This document shows positions 45,175 through 57,501 of a stretch of 64,000 nt of DNA, in pieces. Under the pieces are notes generated by a model. The model did no database searches, had not been told where the DNA came from, and saw nothing but the letters and a program-made list of their open reading frames with translations. The DNA comes from Juglans regia (Eukaryota > Streptophyta > Magnoliopsida > Fagales > Juglandaceae): NCBI RefSeq assembly GCF_001411555.2, contig NC_049912.1:19390341-19454340 (forward strand). Reading direction: 5' to 3'. A program made the translations under genes and the position numbers. The stretch's first letter is position 1, and each line of letters starts with the position of its first letter.

Positions 45175-45375
45175 GACAACGTTCGCTCGATGCCCGCTCG
45201 AGTGTGGTTCGAGCAAACTTCACAAAGATTGTTCGCTCGAGTGTGGCTCGAGCGAATTTCATACAGATTGTTCGCTCAAACATTCACTCAAGTGTAGCTA
45301 GAGCGTACTTCACACAAGCAGTTCGCTCGAGCGAACTTCACACAGATTGTTCGCTTGTGTGTGGCTCGAGTGGAC
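45175..45375. repeat. tandem repeat with GCTCGAGCGAACTTCACACAGATTGTTC-like units
   Basis: Five or so imperfect units of about 36-45 bases alternate GTTCGCTCGAG(TGTGG)CTCGAGCGAA and CTTCACACAGATT. The units contain self-complementary CTCGAG and TTCGCTCGAGCGAA cores. It lies upstream of the hAT 2 transposase, where a leader would be. Confidence 0.8.
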
Positions 45376-45719
45376 ATTTAGTTTTTGTATTTTATTTATT
45401 TTTAAAACCACAAATATGACTAGACACATGTGGTTTTCATTTTCAATGTGTTTCCAATGTGTAGATCATTTTCATAACATGTTAAATGAAGGTTGCTTGT
45501 TAATTGTTTCAAATAATTTTATACCAATGTTGAGCAAAGCAAACTATGGATGCTACACCATCTCGCCTAGATCCACAAGAGGATGATGCACAGCTGTTGG
45601 CGTCATTGACGAGTACTTTGGGCCGTAGACTCCCATCTAGAGCAGCTACCTCCTGTGCAAGTAGTTGAGTTCCAATAGATCTAGAAAATGTTGATATGCT
45701 TAATAAGGAGGAGGAGTTG

Positions 45720-47677
45720 ATAAATGTTGAGGCCGATCGACCAGCACGATCTAGTAAAAAAAGGTCGTGGACATGGAAACATTTCACCAAAATTCTCAAT
45801 GATCGTGAGAACCTACAGGCTTGATGTCACTACTGTGGGCAACTATGTAGTTGTCAGTCGAAGAAGTAAGGCACATCAGTATTAATATCACATCTTACGG
45901 GTTATCAGCGATATAAGATACACAAAGGGTTGGGGGCTAGTGATTAGATGAAGCTGAGTTATGAGACTTCTATGGTCATTGATGGCATGCAGATTAAGAA
46001 GTTATCAATCCCTCAATACAATGAGAATATGTTGAGGGATATTGTTGCAGAGATGATCATTACTGATGAGATGCCTTATACCATGATTGACAAAGCAAGC
46101 TTCCACAAATTTGTCCACACTTTAAAGCCAAGATTTTCCATGCCTTCACTGTATAAGGTGATGTGCAATTGTTTGAAGAGACATGCCAAGGTGAAGGCTG
46201 CGATGAATGAAGTGTTTGTTGCGGGGAGAGTGTCATTTATGATTGATATGTGGATTTCCATACAGAATGTGAGCTACATGTGCCTCACAACCCACTTTAT
46301 GGACAGTGAGTGGACATTGCAAAAGCGGATTATCAGCTTCAAAGAAGTTGTTGATCACAAGTGTTCCTTCATTGGCAAGGAGATGGATGACTGTATAAAG
46401 GATTATGGATCAAAAAAGTGATTTATATCACTGTTGACAATGGCAGTGCGAATGACACTGTCATTGATTGGTTCAGGGGGAATACGACGATAAAGGAGGA
46501 TATCATTCGTGAATACTAGTTTATCCTTGTTTGATGTTGTGCTCATATCATCAATCTCATAGTTTTTGATGGGTTGAAGGAGGTTGATGATTCTATTACT
46601 AAAGTTTAGAACCTTGTGAGATATGTGAGGACTTTCCCCAAACGACTTCACTAATTTAAGACAATAACCAAAAACTTGAGATTCCATCTTCCAGTATGTT
46701 GCAACTGGACATTCCGACTAGATGAAACTCTACATACATGATGTTGGATATGGTACAGAAGTATCAAAGAGTGTTTGAGCGGATGGAGGTTGAGGATGAA
46801 GGCATGAGGTATGCTTTGCGGGAGTCAGTTGGGGGGAAAAGGGGGCTCGATGCACTGACACAATTGATTGGGTCAATCTCAGGTATTTTGTTCAATTTTT
46901 GAAGTTATTTTATGACATAACTATGCGGATATCTGGGATAAAATATTCTATTGCGAACATGTACTTCGAGGAGCTCTCAAGGCTTTATTCCCACTTGCAA
47001 TAGAGTTATATTGACAGTGTAGGTTTGCTGGATGTTATGTCTATGAGGATGAAATACAAATACAATAAATATTGGGTGGGTGTTGAGAAGATAATAAATT
47101 ATTATTTGTGGCTATGATCCTTGACCCCCGATATAAGTTGGTGATCACTAATTGTAGAATTTTGAATTATGGACGTCCTCGGTGATGAGGATGATGATCA
47201 GTTTATTAGAGAACTTAAATGTGATATTGATGATTTATATAGCCATTACCATAGTAGCGGTCAGTCTTCAATTGAAAGTGGTAGCTCCTCATGCTCGACC
47301 AGCTCGTCATCTTCCTTAGACGACACACATGCACAGAGTTCAAATGTTTTGATGCTACGACGATATCATCAAACTGTGCATCGAGAGATTTTATGCAGTG
47401 TAAGCCTGAGATTGAGTGTGTCTTTATGGAAGATGTCGAGGCACTTAGTGAAACATTCTAGATATTAACTTTGTGGAAGGTGGATTATGGCAAGTTTCTA
47501 ATCTTTTCCCGAATAGCCAGAGATGTACTAGCAATTTCTATCACTACGGTTGTCTTGGAGTCGGCATTTAGCACCAGAGATTGTGTCTTGGATGCTTATA
47601 GGAGTTCATTGTCTTCGACCATCGTCAAGGCCCTCGTTTGCACACAGAACTGGTTAAGTTCACTGTCATTGGAGTAG
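45720..47677 (+). pseudogene. hAT transposase 2, heavily decayed
   Basis: A degenerate BED-finger region (WTWKHFTKILNDRENLQA, stop, CHYCGQLCSCQSKK) lies at about 45,765-45,870. An open middle part, 45,948-46,421, contains RDIVAEMIITDEMPY, FVHTLKPRFSMPS and VSFMIDMWISIQNVSYMCLTTHF, as in plant hAT transposases. After several stops the C-terminal dimerisation block (RIARDVLAISITTVVLESAF, SSLSSTIVKALVCTQNWL) lies at 47,510-47,665. More than six stops or frame changes were seen across the gene. It is clearly older or less constrained than the transposase of hAT 1. Confidence 0.85.
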
Positions 47678-47679
47678 AT

Positions 47680-48430
47680 ACCCTTGATATCGAGAGCTAT
47701 AGCCTTGAATTGGATAAATTATGGTTTTAAATTATTATTTACATAATTTTAATGTTTTCATTATTTAATTTATAATTTATTTAGTTTTGTAGACCTAGTT
47801 GTGAACCCCACACTAATTGTGTATGACTGAGACGAACGCACCTTGGGATGGAGAATCCTGACCCCTTTATTGGTGAGAAAGTGATCAATACCATGATTAC
47901 CATCATGCTAAACTCGCTAGAGTTAGAGGTGGATGTGAGTTCATAATGTGTCCTATTTTATGTCATGTATCACTTGACTGATAGTTTAGAATTCTATAGT
48001 TATATGACTAAAGAAAAGATAGTGCATCTGATCAGTAAAATTTCATGCAAAAAATTACTATCGAGTCATCGACTCAAATGCATGGACTGTCAGGACTGAT
48101 GCGGGGGACTGTGGCTATTTGAATCAAATTTATGACATTATTTATATTTTGGTGTTGTAAATTTAAATTTATTGTGAATTTGTAGTTTTAAATTTAAATT
48201 TATCGTTTGCACATATTAGATCTCCTATTTTTGTATTGTAGATGATTTAATCATTGTATTTAAATTCTTAACTTTTTAACTTATTTTTTTACAATATTTT
48301 AGAATTTTCAATTAGTTTTTTACATTATTTTATCTTTTTTTTAATATTTTTAAACAGGAGTGGGCCAATCTAAATTTCTGATCGCGCCTTGGATATTGGG
48401 TTGTTGGCTAGGCCCAATATGAGTAGGGCA
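47680..48430. other. 3' region of hAT 2, no gene
   Basis: AT-rich non-coding sequence up to the right subterminal repeats. Confidence 0.5.
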
Positions 48431-48533
48431 AGCCCACTTGAACTCTGATCGGAGTCAAACTCGAAATCAAAGTCAGAGGTCGGAGGTCGGCATTCCAACT
48501 CCGTCGGAGTCGGAGCCCACCCCTAGGTAATAT

Positions 48534-49020
48534 CCAAAAATAAATTCAAGGAATCTTTTCTTGTAGTGTCATATATACTAGTAAATTGAGTGAGTTCAGT
48601 TTTTAACGTATTCCAATAATAAAATAAGTCAAAATACCGATACGTTTTTATATTATCTGATGTGGAGGTTACACATCAATATTGTGTCAAATGTTTTAAT
48701 AGAAAGACTTGCAAATAATTCTTTTTTTTTTCAATTTGAATATGTTTTTCTCGAGACCAAAACTAGACATGAATGCTATATGGATAAAATTTATGCATGA
48801 GCATGGTTGTGTACATGCGGCATGATCACTAGCTGCGAAGGTGCATGCTACTTGTAAGATTCAAATTATATAGAGTACTCTGAATGATCATCGATATTTA
48901 CACGCTATTTCATGCATGTGATGCCACATACATGATTATTTTCATGTACAGGGGATCGAACTTCCCTCATGTACACCTAAAAGTTTTTCCTAAGTAATTT
49001 GGTATTGAAATTAAAATTGA
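48534..49020. other. no gene seen
   Basis: AT-rich stretch between hAT 2 and a Mutator-like MITE. Confidence 0.5.
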
Positions 49021-49029
49021 AGAAGATAA

Positions 49030-49202
49030 GAGTAATACTAGATACAAGTCTCAAATAGACAAGTTTCATACAAGCCTTTTATAAAATAATGGGTTCCACT
49101 AATAAAGACAAGTTTTTTTTACACTTGTGTAAGGTGAAGTCCATTTTTTTACAAGGGCTTGTATGGGGCTTGTCTATTTGTGACTTGTATAAATCATTTC
49201 TC
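49030..49202. mobile_element. Mutator-like MITE, 173 bp, 9-bp TSD AGAAGATAA
   Basis: AGAAGATAA lies at 49,021-49,029 and 49,203-49,211. The inverted ends of about 45 bp share TACAAGTC-CAAATAGACAAG and CATACAAGCC. No coding capacity. The 9-bp duplication indicates a MULE transposase source. Confidence 0.88.
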
Positions 49203-49436
49203 AGAAGATAATAGGTAGGGGTGGGATTCTCAATATATATTATTAACTTCGTTGCAATCAATATAGTGCATGGAAACGAAATTTCTGAGGAGCTGAATAC
49301 GGTAAGCTTGCTGGCTAGAGAGAAGTCAGAGCTTCTCTATCTAGGAGGTGGATAATATTTCTGCACTTATTGTTGCTTAGCTACTCATATCATCACTCCC
49401 TTACACTCATCGACCTCTTCATCCTAAACAAGTGTT

Positions 49437-51515
49437 ATGATGGACATGGAATCTCTAATCTCACAAACGGAAGCTCTCTCATGGAATGATATGAATCTTC
49501 AACCAGCTCCAGAAACTGCAAAAGCAAATTCAGACAAAATCCTGATAGGAAGGTTAGTAGCTGATCGGCCTCTGAATAAATTTGCGATACACTCTAGTAT
49601 AAAGGCCTCATGGAACTTCATAAAAAATTTTCTCATTGAGGATTTGGAGATCAACAAGTTTATTTTCACATTTAGATCCATTCAAGATAAACTTAGAGTG
49701 TTAAATCAGGTCCCTTGGAACTTTAAAGGACATTTGCTTATTCTGAAACCTTGGCCACTAGGAGCTACTCTTCAAGAAATCAGTTTAAACTATGCTATTT
49801 TCAATGTGCAAATACATGGATTACCTCTAGATCATATAACTCTTGAAAATGCAATTGAAATTGGGAAAGCTCTCGGTTCTTTGATCAAAGTGGAAGTAGA
49901 CCCTCTCTATGGATTAGCCTTCAGAAAATATATTCGTATTAAAGTGGAGATTGATATCACTAAGCCACTCAAGCAAGGTTTCATGATGCCGAGAGTTGGA
50001 AACCATGAAGTATGGGTAGCGTTTAAATATGAAAAATTATCAGACATTTGTTATGCGTGTGAGAGACTTGGACATTCTCAAATCTTTTGTGGATATCTAA
50101 GCTCACCTCCAACAAGACTTTCATAAGGCCCATGGCTTCGAGCTGAATTCAACAACATCCCAGAAAATATTCAGTCAAACCAACAATCAGATAGTGGGCA
50201 ACAGGAAGTAACAAATCACTTTGAACAATTTCATCATCCGGCTTCAAATGCAGATGATTACAGTAAAGGAAAGCAAGTTATTTCCCCAAGAAAAAATTAT
50301 GAAATAACTTTGGGTGGGCAGAGTAATTTTACCAGTGTTCAACTTGAGAAAAATGCAGAAAAAATACCGGATGAGGTGCAGTTCCTCCATTCTCCTTCAA
50401 CTCACCAAAGCCCGAATGAACTTGCGAAGGGAACAACCCCAACAGATTCTCAAGCACTGTTTAACTACAGTGATCAATCACAATTAATTCTCTCACCTAC
50501 AAGTGTAAATGTGATTACTGTTCGGCCAACCACTGCACCCTGCAGCTTCAATACAAGTCTCAGTAAAATATCTCTTTTATCTTCAAGTACAGAAGCGCCG
50601 ACTGAGCAAAGAAATTTTACTCCACCTACTGATCCTCACTTTGTCATTTCGTCATTTAATTCGGCGTCAGAACAAATCACCCCATGGAAGACACAATGGA
50701 AGACTATCCATAAAGCGATGAAGACTTATCAACATCAGCAGAAATCCGAAGGGCTGGGATCAGAAATCGGGCTTGGATCAGAAATTGGGCTGGGTATTCA
50801 TCAAGCCCGCTGTGTTGATCTTAAGGGTATTGAAACGCGGCCTTTGTTCATGACTCCATCTAAGACTGGCCCATATAAAGCTGATTATCATGAGTCCATT
50901 CAGCAGCAAACCGAAGCCTCTCAAGTCAACCATTTTAACGCCCATATCTTTCAGCCCGTATCAGCAAGCGCTGGCCCCAGTTCGTATCAGCAAGCTCAGC
51001 CCGTATCAGCAAACGCAGGCCCCAACCCGTATCAGCAAGCTCAACCCGTATCTTCAGTCAAGTCTATTCTCAGGCCTGATAAGCCAGCTAAGCCAATACC
51101 AAGACACAACCACTTATCGCGACTTCCGAATGCTGCATATGACCCAGGCAAATCAGATCTGCCCATAGAGATAAGCCAAGAACCCGTGAATATTGAAGAC
51201 CAATCTGTCTCTCCAATGTATTTTCAGTTGATTACTCCATCCCTCAAAAGGCACCAGTTGGTTTAACTTTCTGAAGCTCCACAGAGAAAATCTCAAAGAC
51301 TCATCAAAATAGAGAAAAAAAACCCAACAGCCTACTCCAATCCAGAAGATACATCAATGGCTAAAACACTCTTAGATATGCATTCTGGTAATATTGGAAA
51401 AGAAAAAAAGATAAAAGGGAAATCAAAACTTAATCCTTACAGCAGACCATCTTTCCAAGGAAAATCCAAAACAGCTTCTGAGGCAAGCTTAAAAATGTCT
51501 CCACAAGTTAAGTGA
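49437..51515 (+). pseudogene. LINE ORF1 (DUF4283/zf-CCHC_4 nucleic-acid-binding protein), two nonsense codons
   Basis: A single frame runs from ATG 49,437 to TGA 51,513-51,515. It is interrupted by TAA at 50,124-50,126 and TAA at 51,264-51,266. Residues about 30-170 look like the DUF4283 domain (KASWNFIKNFLIEDL, VPWNFKGHLLILKPW, FNVQIHGLPLDHIT). They are followed by the zinc knuckle CYACERLGHSQIFC (CX2CX4HX4C, about 50,049-50,092). The remainder is Gln/Ser/Pro-rich and low in complexity, with a repeated QAQPVSA(N/S)AGP motif at about 50,960-51,050. ORF1 proteins of this type coat the LINE RNA. Confidence 0.85.
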
Positions 51516-54500
51516 AGACATTAGTTTGGAATTGCAGGGGATTAGCCCGCCCTAAAGCAATCAGAAACCTTAGGGCTAATATTAGAATATATAACCCGGA
51601 TGTAGTTTTTTTGTCGGAAACCTTGGTGGTTGATGATAACACCATATCTATTGTTCATAGTCTAGGTTTCCATCATTTTGTTTGTAATCCTGCAGTTTGT
51701 AAAAAAGGGGGCCTTCTTCTTTTGTGGCGTCCGGGTGTAGAAATTGAGCCTGTAAATATTAATAGTAATGCAATTTCTGTTTTAGTTTACTCCAATCCCC
51801 CACACCATCCTTGGTTACTCACTTATGTTTATGCACTAGCCCAGTGGATTAACAAAGCTACTTTTTGGAATCATTTAGATTCACTATCTCAAGCATTTCC
51901 TGGGCCTGGGTTTGCATAGGTGATTTTAATGATATTACTAATCAGTCTGAAAAATATGGGGGCAGGCCTGTTCCTTTCAACCCAAATAAGGGTCTTAAAG
52001 CCTTTATGGACAGAAATGGCCTGATTGATATTGGTTATATGGGTCCGAAATTTACTTGGACTAATAATAGACAAGGGAATGCTCTTATAAGAGAAAGATT
52101 AGACAGATCCATTGCTAATCAAGAATGGAGACTACTTTTTTCAGATGCAACATTACAGCACTTGGCATCATCAGCATCGGATCATCATCCAATCTTACTG
52201 CAAACAACAGCTAAGATTCGTCAAGCTCCATCATTCAAGTTCGAAGAATTCTGGACTCATGAACCTTTGAGCCACCAAATAATCAGTGAAGCATGGAAGA
52301 AACCACACTTGGGCAATCCTTCTTATATTCTATGCATGAAAATCAAGTCTACAAAAGAAGCGCTCAAAATGTGGAACAAAAGTCATTTTGGCAGGATCAA
52401 TCACAACATCCTTCAGATTGAAACTGAACTTCTCGAGATACAAGGCAATCTTATGACTCCTTCAAACCAAGAAAAAGAAAGATTTTTGCAACATAGACTG
52501 CACAAGCAACGTGAATATGAAGAAATCCTATGGAAACAAAAATCCAGACTTACTTGGTTAACTTCAACGGATCTCAACACCAAATTTTATCACTTGACAA
52601 CAACAATTCGTCGAAGAAGGAATGCAATTGAAACAATCAAACTGGGACCAGGTATTTGGTCTATGGATCCTCTTGAAATAGAATCTGCTTTTATTAATCA
52701 TTTCAGCTCTATATATTCCTCTTCAAATCCAATATTTCCTGAACAATTGGATAATCTCTTTGACAAACAAATCTCGGACATTGAGAATGATTCCCTAATT
52801 GCCATACCAGAGGAAAAGGAAATATATGAAGCTTTATTACAGATTCCAAGTAACAAAGCTCCAGGACCGGATGGAATGACAGCCCTTTTCTACAAGCACT
52901 ACTGGAACATTGTTAAAATAGAAGTCATACTAGCAGTGCAGAATTTCTTTAGTAGTGGTCAACTTCTAAAGCAGATCAATCATACCAACATTGCTCTTAT
53001 CCCTAAGACTTTTAATCCAAATAGTCCAACTCAATATCGTCCCATTAGCCTTACGAATGTCAGCTACAAGATCATAACCAAAATTCTGGCAAACCGTCTC
53101 AAAGTTTTGCTCCCAAAAATCATCTCACCACTCCAAACAGCATTTGTCCCAAACAGAAACATCAAGGAAAATACTATAATAGCTCATGAGCTTTTCCATC
53201 ATCTCAAAAGAAAATCAGGAAAGAAAGGTTTGATGGTTATTAAGCTGGACATGGAAAAAGCCTTTGATCAAGTTGAATGGGAATTTCTCTATACAGTGAT
53301 GAAGAATTTGGGATTCAGTCAAAAGTGGATAAATTTGATAAAAGCCTGCATATCTACATTATCTTTCTCCATTCTCATTAATGGTTCACCTAGAGGTTTC
53401 TTCAAATCACAAAGAGGTATAAGGCAAGGAGATCCAATATCACCATTTCTTTTTACTCTGGTCACAGAAGCTCTATCAAGAATCTTACTGAAGGCTGAAG
53501 TTCAACAGAAACTGGAGGGAGTTCAAATCAGTAGAAATAGTCCAGCTGTGTCACATTTACTTTTTGCAGATGATACTATTATCTTCACAAAGGCCATGGA
53601 AAAAAATGCAAAAAACTTATCAGAGCTTTTGACAAAATACCAATGTTGGTCAGGACAGAAGATAAACATGAGCAAGTCTTCAATGTTCATCACCAGAAAT
53701 ACAAGCCAAGCAACAAAATCCTTTATTTCCCAATGGTTACCTTTTAAATCTGCATCGGCTAGAATGAAATATCTGGGATTACCAATCTCTTTCAATAGAA
53801 ACAAAAAAGAAAATTACAGTGATATGCTAGCAAGAGTGGGGGAAAAATTGGAAGGATGGAAATCCAAGCTATTGGCTCAGGCAGGCAGAACAATGCTAAT
53901 CAAGTCTGTTGTAAGCTCGATACCAACATATCATATGTCCTCCTTTCAGTTGCCAAAATCAGTCTGCAAATCGCTTGATCAATCTTTTAAGAACTTTTGG
54001 TGGGGATTCTCAAAGGATAAAATTCATCATATGACCTTAAAGTCCTGGAAATCTATCTGCATACCAAAAAAGGAAGGTGGACTGGGTATCAGATTAATGG
54101 AAAGGATGAATCAAGCAATGCTTGCCAAAACAGGCTGGGAGTTAAGTGGTCATTCAAATGGTTTGTGGCATTCAATTCTATCTGCTAAGTATTTAAAGAA
54201 CACAACTTTCTGGGAGGCAACACAAAAAACAACTGACTCATGCATGTGGAAGGGATTACTTAAAACAAGAGAATTGCTTCATCAAGGTCGTTGCTTCCAA
54301 ATCTATAGTGGAGAATCTATAAATATCTGGTCAGATCCATGGATTCCTTCGCTGAATAATTTCAAACCGCAGCAAATACAAGGTATGTCTCTTGATCACC
54401 CAAACCTTACAGTTTCAGATCTCATTATTAGTAATCCTAGGAGTTGGGATGTACCAAAATTACAAAGCCTGTTTGATCAAGAGAGCATATTAGAAATTAT

Positions 54501-55490
54501 AAAAATCCCTCTTTCGGTAAGATCGATTGAGCAAGACAAAGTTGTATGGGTACTCAGTCACAATGGAAAATACTCTGTCAAAACAGCCTATCATGCATCT
54601 TTGCAGAATCAAGTTTTGGTTCAGCCTGGCTTCTCTATATCACTCTTCAAGCCTTTGTGGAGCCTTAAAATTCATGATCGCCATAAATTGATGTTGTGGA
54701 AACTTCTCTGGAATATTCTTCCTACAAAATCACGAATTGGTGAATTCATCACTCAACAAGATACTGAAGAGTGTCCACTTTGCTACCAAGAGAAAGAGAC
54801 TCAACTGCATCTCTTTATACAATGCCCTGTCATCAGAATCTTGTGCCTGTCATCAGAATCTTGTGGCAACAGAGCAGCTGGCCTTTAAATCTTGCTAGAT
54901 TGCCTATAAATTCTATATCAGATTGGATTAGGATGATCATCTATCCAGACAAAGAGTTGGGCCTTCTATCAGAAGAAAAGCATCATTTCCAGCTATTTGC
55001 AGTCATAATATTAGATTTTATCTGGAGAAAGAGGAATGACATAGTCCACAATCACACTTCCCTATCATTATCAGATGCAAAAGTCCAACTTCAACACATC
55101 TTTGAAGTTTATAAAGCAGCCTGGGAAATAAAAAAGAGTCAACAAAGCAAACAAGAAGAATGGAAATCTCCTCCATTGAATTATCAAAGCTTCTCTTTTG
55201 ATGCAGCAGTGAGGGATCATTTCTCAGTAGGCTCGGTAATACAAAGAAATCATAGAGGAGATATTCTGGGTATCAAAACGGAAAAATTCCATACCACTAA
55301 TCCTCTAGTCGCAGAAGCCTTGGCAGCTTTTTTAGCTTCTAAAATAGCCTCCAATCAGAATAGTGTAATAATAGAAGGGGATGCCCGGTCAATATTTACA
55401 TCTATTGCAAATTCAAGTTTGTCTCCTTTCTGGAACATTTCAACTATTATTGGCGACATCCTTCACATCTCCCAATTTCATCAAGACTGA
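51512..55490 (+). pseudogene. LINE ORF2: endonuclease, reverse transcriptase, zf-RVT, RNase H; frameshifted
   Basis: The AP-type endonuclease begins VKTLVWNCRGLARP at 51,512 (GTG in the place of the expected ATG). It shifts frame near 51,895-51,908 and continues with VCIGDFNDI and SASDHHPI. The RT part is open over about 940 codons: NKAPGPDGM, QYRPISLTNVSYKI, GDPISPFLFTLV, LLFADDTIIF (about 53,559). The zf-RVT region (CPLCYQEKETQLHLFIQCP) is followed by a 20-bp tandem duplication that throws the frame out. The other frame resumes and ends in an RNase H (SFDAAVRDHFSVGSVI, ALAAFLASKIA) with a stop at 55,488. The conserved last block (RCAHSVAQWAA) lies just beyond that stop. Confidence 0.9.
54826..54865 (+). 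repeat. 20-bp tandem duplication inside LINE ORF2
   Basis: CCTGTCATCAGAATCTTGTG is present twice in a row (54,826-54,845 and 54,846-54,865). The extra 20 bases change the frame exactly where the long RT frame ends and the downstream RNase H frame takes over. Confidence 0.95.
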
Positions 55491-55710
55491 AAATTTACTA
55501 AGATACATCGATTTCAAAATCGATGTGCACACTCGGTGGCGCAATGGGCAGCTACAAATCTTGTATTTGGAAGCATACCTTTAGATATTATTCCTAGCTG
55601 TTTTTTGTATCTTGACAGTGGAAAAGATCCACCTTAAACTTTTGTAATTTATTATTTATAATATGCTTGATTAGAAAAAAAAAATAAAAATATAGTGCAT
55701 GGAAAGGAAA

Positions 55711-57495
55711 AATAAAAGGCTATGTGGTGGAACCTAACTATGAATCCTAGCATGCATGCATGCCCTTGCCCTAGCAAAGCTAAGAACGATTTTTTCTAAT
55801 TAATAGTTAGGGTTGGAAACTGCAATTGATGCTTTACAATCAATTGATCAATGTGGTGTGTTTGATAGATCAGGAGTCTACTCTAGAATTTAAGTTCTTC
55901 AACAAGTGAAGTAAGAAAATAGCTAGAGAGATATATAGCTAGGATCGGAATAAGTACTGGCCGGCAATGGAGGGGTGGCGTGGATCAAATTCATGAGGTT
56001 GAGATTCCACATGCGTGGTGGTTGAAGCAATGGCGGCGTCATGTGGACTCACTTGTTGGTTGTATATATGATGATGATTTTGACATCAACTTAAAGATGA
56101 GGGCGGCACATATGAATTGGACGTGGCCGAAAAGCAATGAATTGGTCCTTTTTCTGACTAAGAGAGGGAAAAAACAACTGAGAACCCTAATTAAAGCTAC
56201 GGCCATATATGTATAGGCCCTTGCATGCCGGAGAAGGCCGGGAAGAGGGAGAAGAGGGGGAGTGAGTAGCTAGCCCATGTAGATCGATTGGCAGAAAGGG
56301 GGTGAGGGGTTTGAATTTGGAGAGAGGGCTAGGGAGAAAGAGAGATATTGAAGGTCTCCACACTCCTAAATTATAATTCTAGGTTGAGATCACGCATGCT
56401 GCAGCCTACACGAATTAGTACGTACAATTCAACACGCATTCCCTTTATTTCTTGACCCCTTGCTTAGCTTCTTAGGTACAATTCCCGTAACTCTGCCAAC
56501 GAGTTCTAATGTATGTGATCTGCAAGTAGCTAGCGTGGCCATTGATATTCAAACTAGCTAGTAGTAAATAGAACATTCAAATTTAGCTAGCGAAGACATG
56601 AGTGTAATATGGACAAGGACTTCAATAATTTCTTTTTTAGGGAGGTTGTAACTTCAATTGGTACTCAACCCAATATATTTCCACAATATTCCTTAATTAA
56701 AGCAAAACGTAGCTCGTGTACGTGTGCATGCGTGTATAAAAGACCAAGATCTTTCATCCTAAGACTAACCGAAACCCATTGTTATTTCCCTTGGCGAGAG
56801 AAGCTCACATACGCCTCGAGCTCCATTTTTTATACTGCATAAAGAGGAAAAAAGAAAGCAGTAATAAAAAGTTTAACGGACGCCAAGTATTGTTGCATGA
56901 TTTACATGATCTTGCACATCCTTGCAGTCTCCAAGACATTGCACTAAACTCCAAACTCCCTACACAAACTTTGCCAAACAAATATCCCGTCTTTAGGGTT
57001 CCCCACCCTTCGGTATCGAATAATAAGTAGAATCAAGTTCCCCAATTCATTCTAGATTAATGCTCCTTTTTCAGATAAAAGTCCTACGAATTTGAGCCAG
57101 AAAATGAAACTTTAACACCAACATTGGAATGGGAAAACCCTAACCCTAAATATTCTGGCAACTATATATATATATATATATTACATAGTACCCCTCCATA
57201 ATGCCAATGCATGCATATACCCCGAGAAGAAGATGAAGATCCAGGAGGGAAAAGATACAAATATATATCTCCAAAGTTGAAGAATCTTTAAGTACAAATT
57301 AAAGAATTACAAAAAAACAAAAAAGAACCAACATAAAACGCGCGAGTCCCGTCAAAGTCTAGTGATTTTACTGTCATGATAATCCATAATTAGTAGATAT
57401 CTATATGAAACGGTGAACTGGGTTCTTCCCTGAAGACCAAACCCTCATGAGTCAGCGAATTACATACCATTAGAAGACAAACCAACCATTAATTA
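55711..57495. other. intergenic region and WRKY 3' flank, no gene recognised
   Basis: Short frames such as 55,980-56,216 (78 codons, Trp-rich start) are not recognised and have no visible gene context. A (TA)n run is at 57,163-57,181 and a double AACCCTA at about 57,135-57,150. The part next to 57,500 probably includes the WRKY 3' UTR. Confidence 0.45.
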
Positions 57496-57501
57496 ATTAA
57501 T

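Larger units (their letters stand above)
44543..48525 (+). mobile_element. hAT transposon 2, 3983 bp, perfect 8-bp TSD GGTAATAT
   Basis: GGTAATAT occurs at 44,535-44,542 and 48,526-48,533. The ends start TAGGAGTGGGC and (reverse complement) TAGGGGTGGGCTCCGACTCC. Both ends are rich in CGGAGTCGGAG-type subterminal motifs (44,580-44,635 and 48,440-48,515). A decayed hAT transposase lies between them on the plus strand. It lies outside the CACTA stack and right of the chromovirus. Confidence 0.92.
49282..55689 (+). mobile_element. near-full-length L1-type LINE, about 6.4 kb, 21-bp TSD
   Basis: The direct repeat ATATAGTGCATGGAAA(C/G)GAAA at 49,261-49,281 and 55,690-55,710 has one mismatch. A short A-rich tail (about 55,675-55,689) precedes the right copy. 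Between them lie a 5' UTR of about 155 bases, ORF1 and ORF2 with endonuclease, reverse transcriptase, RVT-zinc and RNase H. The integrity of the ends shows a full-length insertion; several point lesions show it is no longer competent. Confidence 0.92.

Noticed and set aside
55980..56216. 78-codon frame starting MDQIHEVEIPHAWW
   Set aside because: Not recognised, isolated, no promoter or splice evidence; may be chance, so it is not called as a gene.
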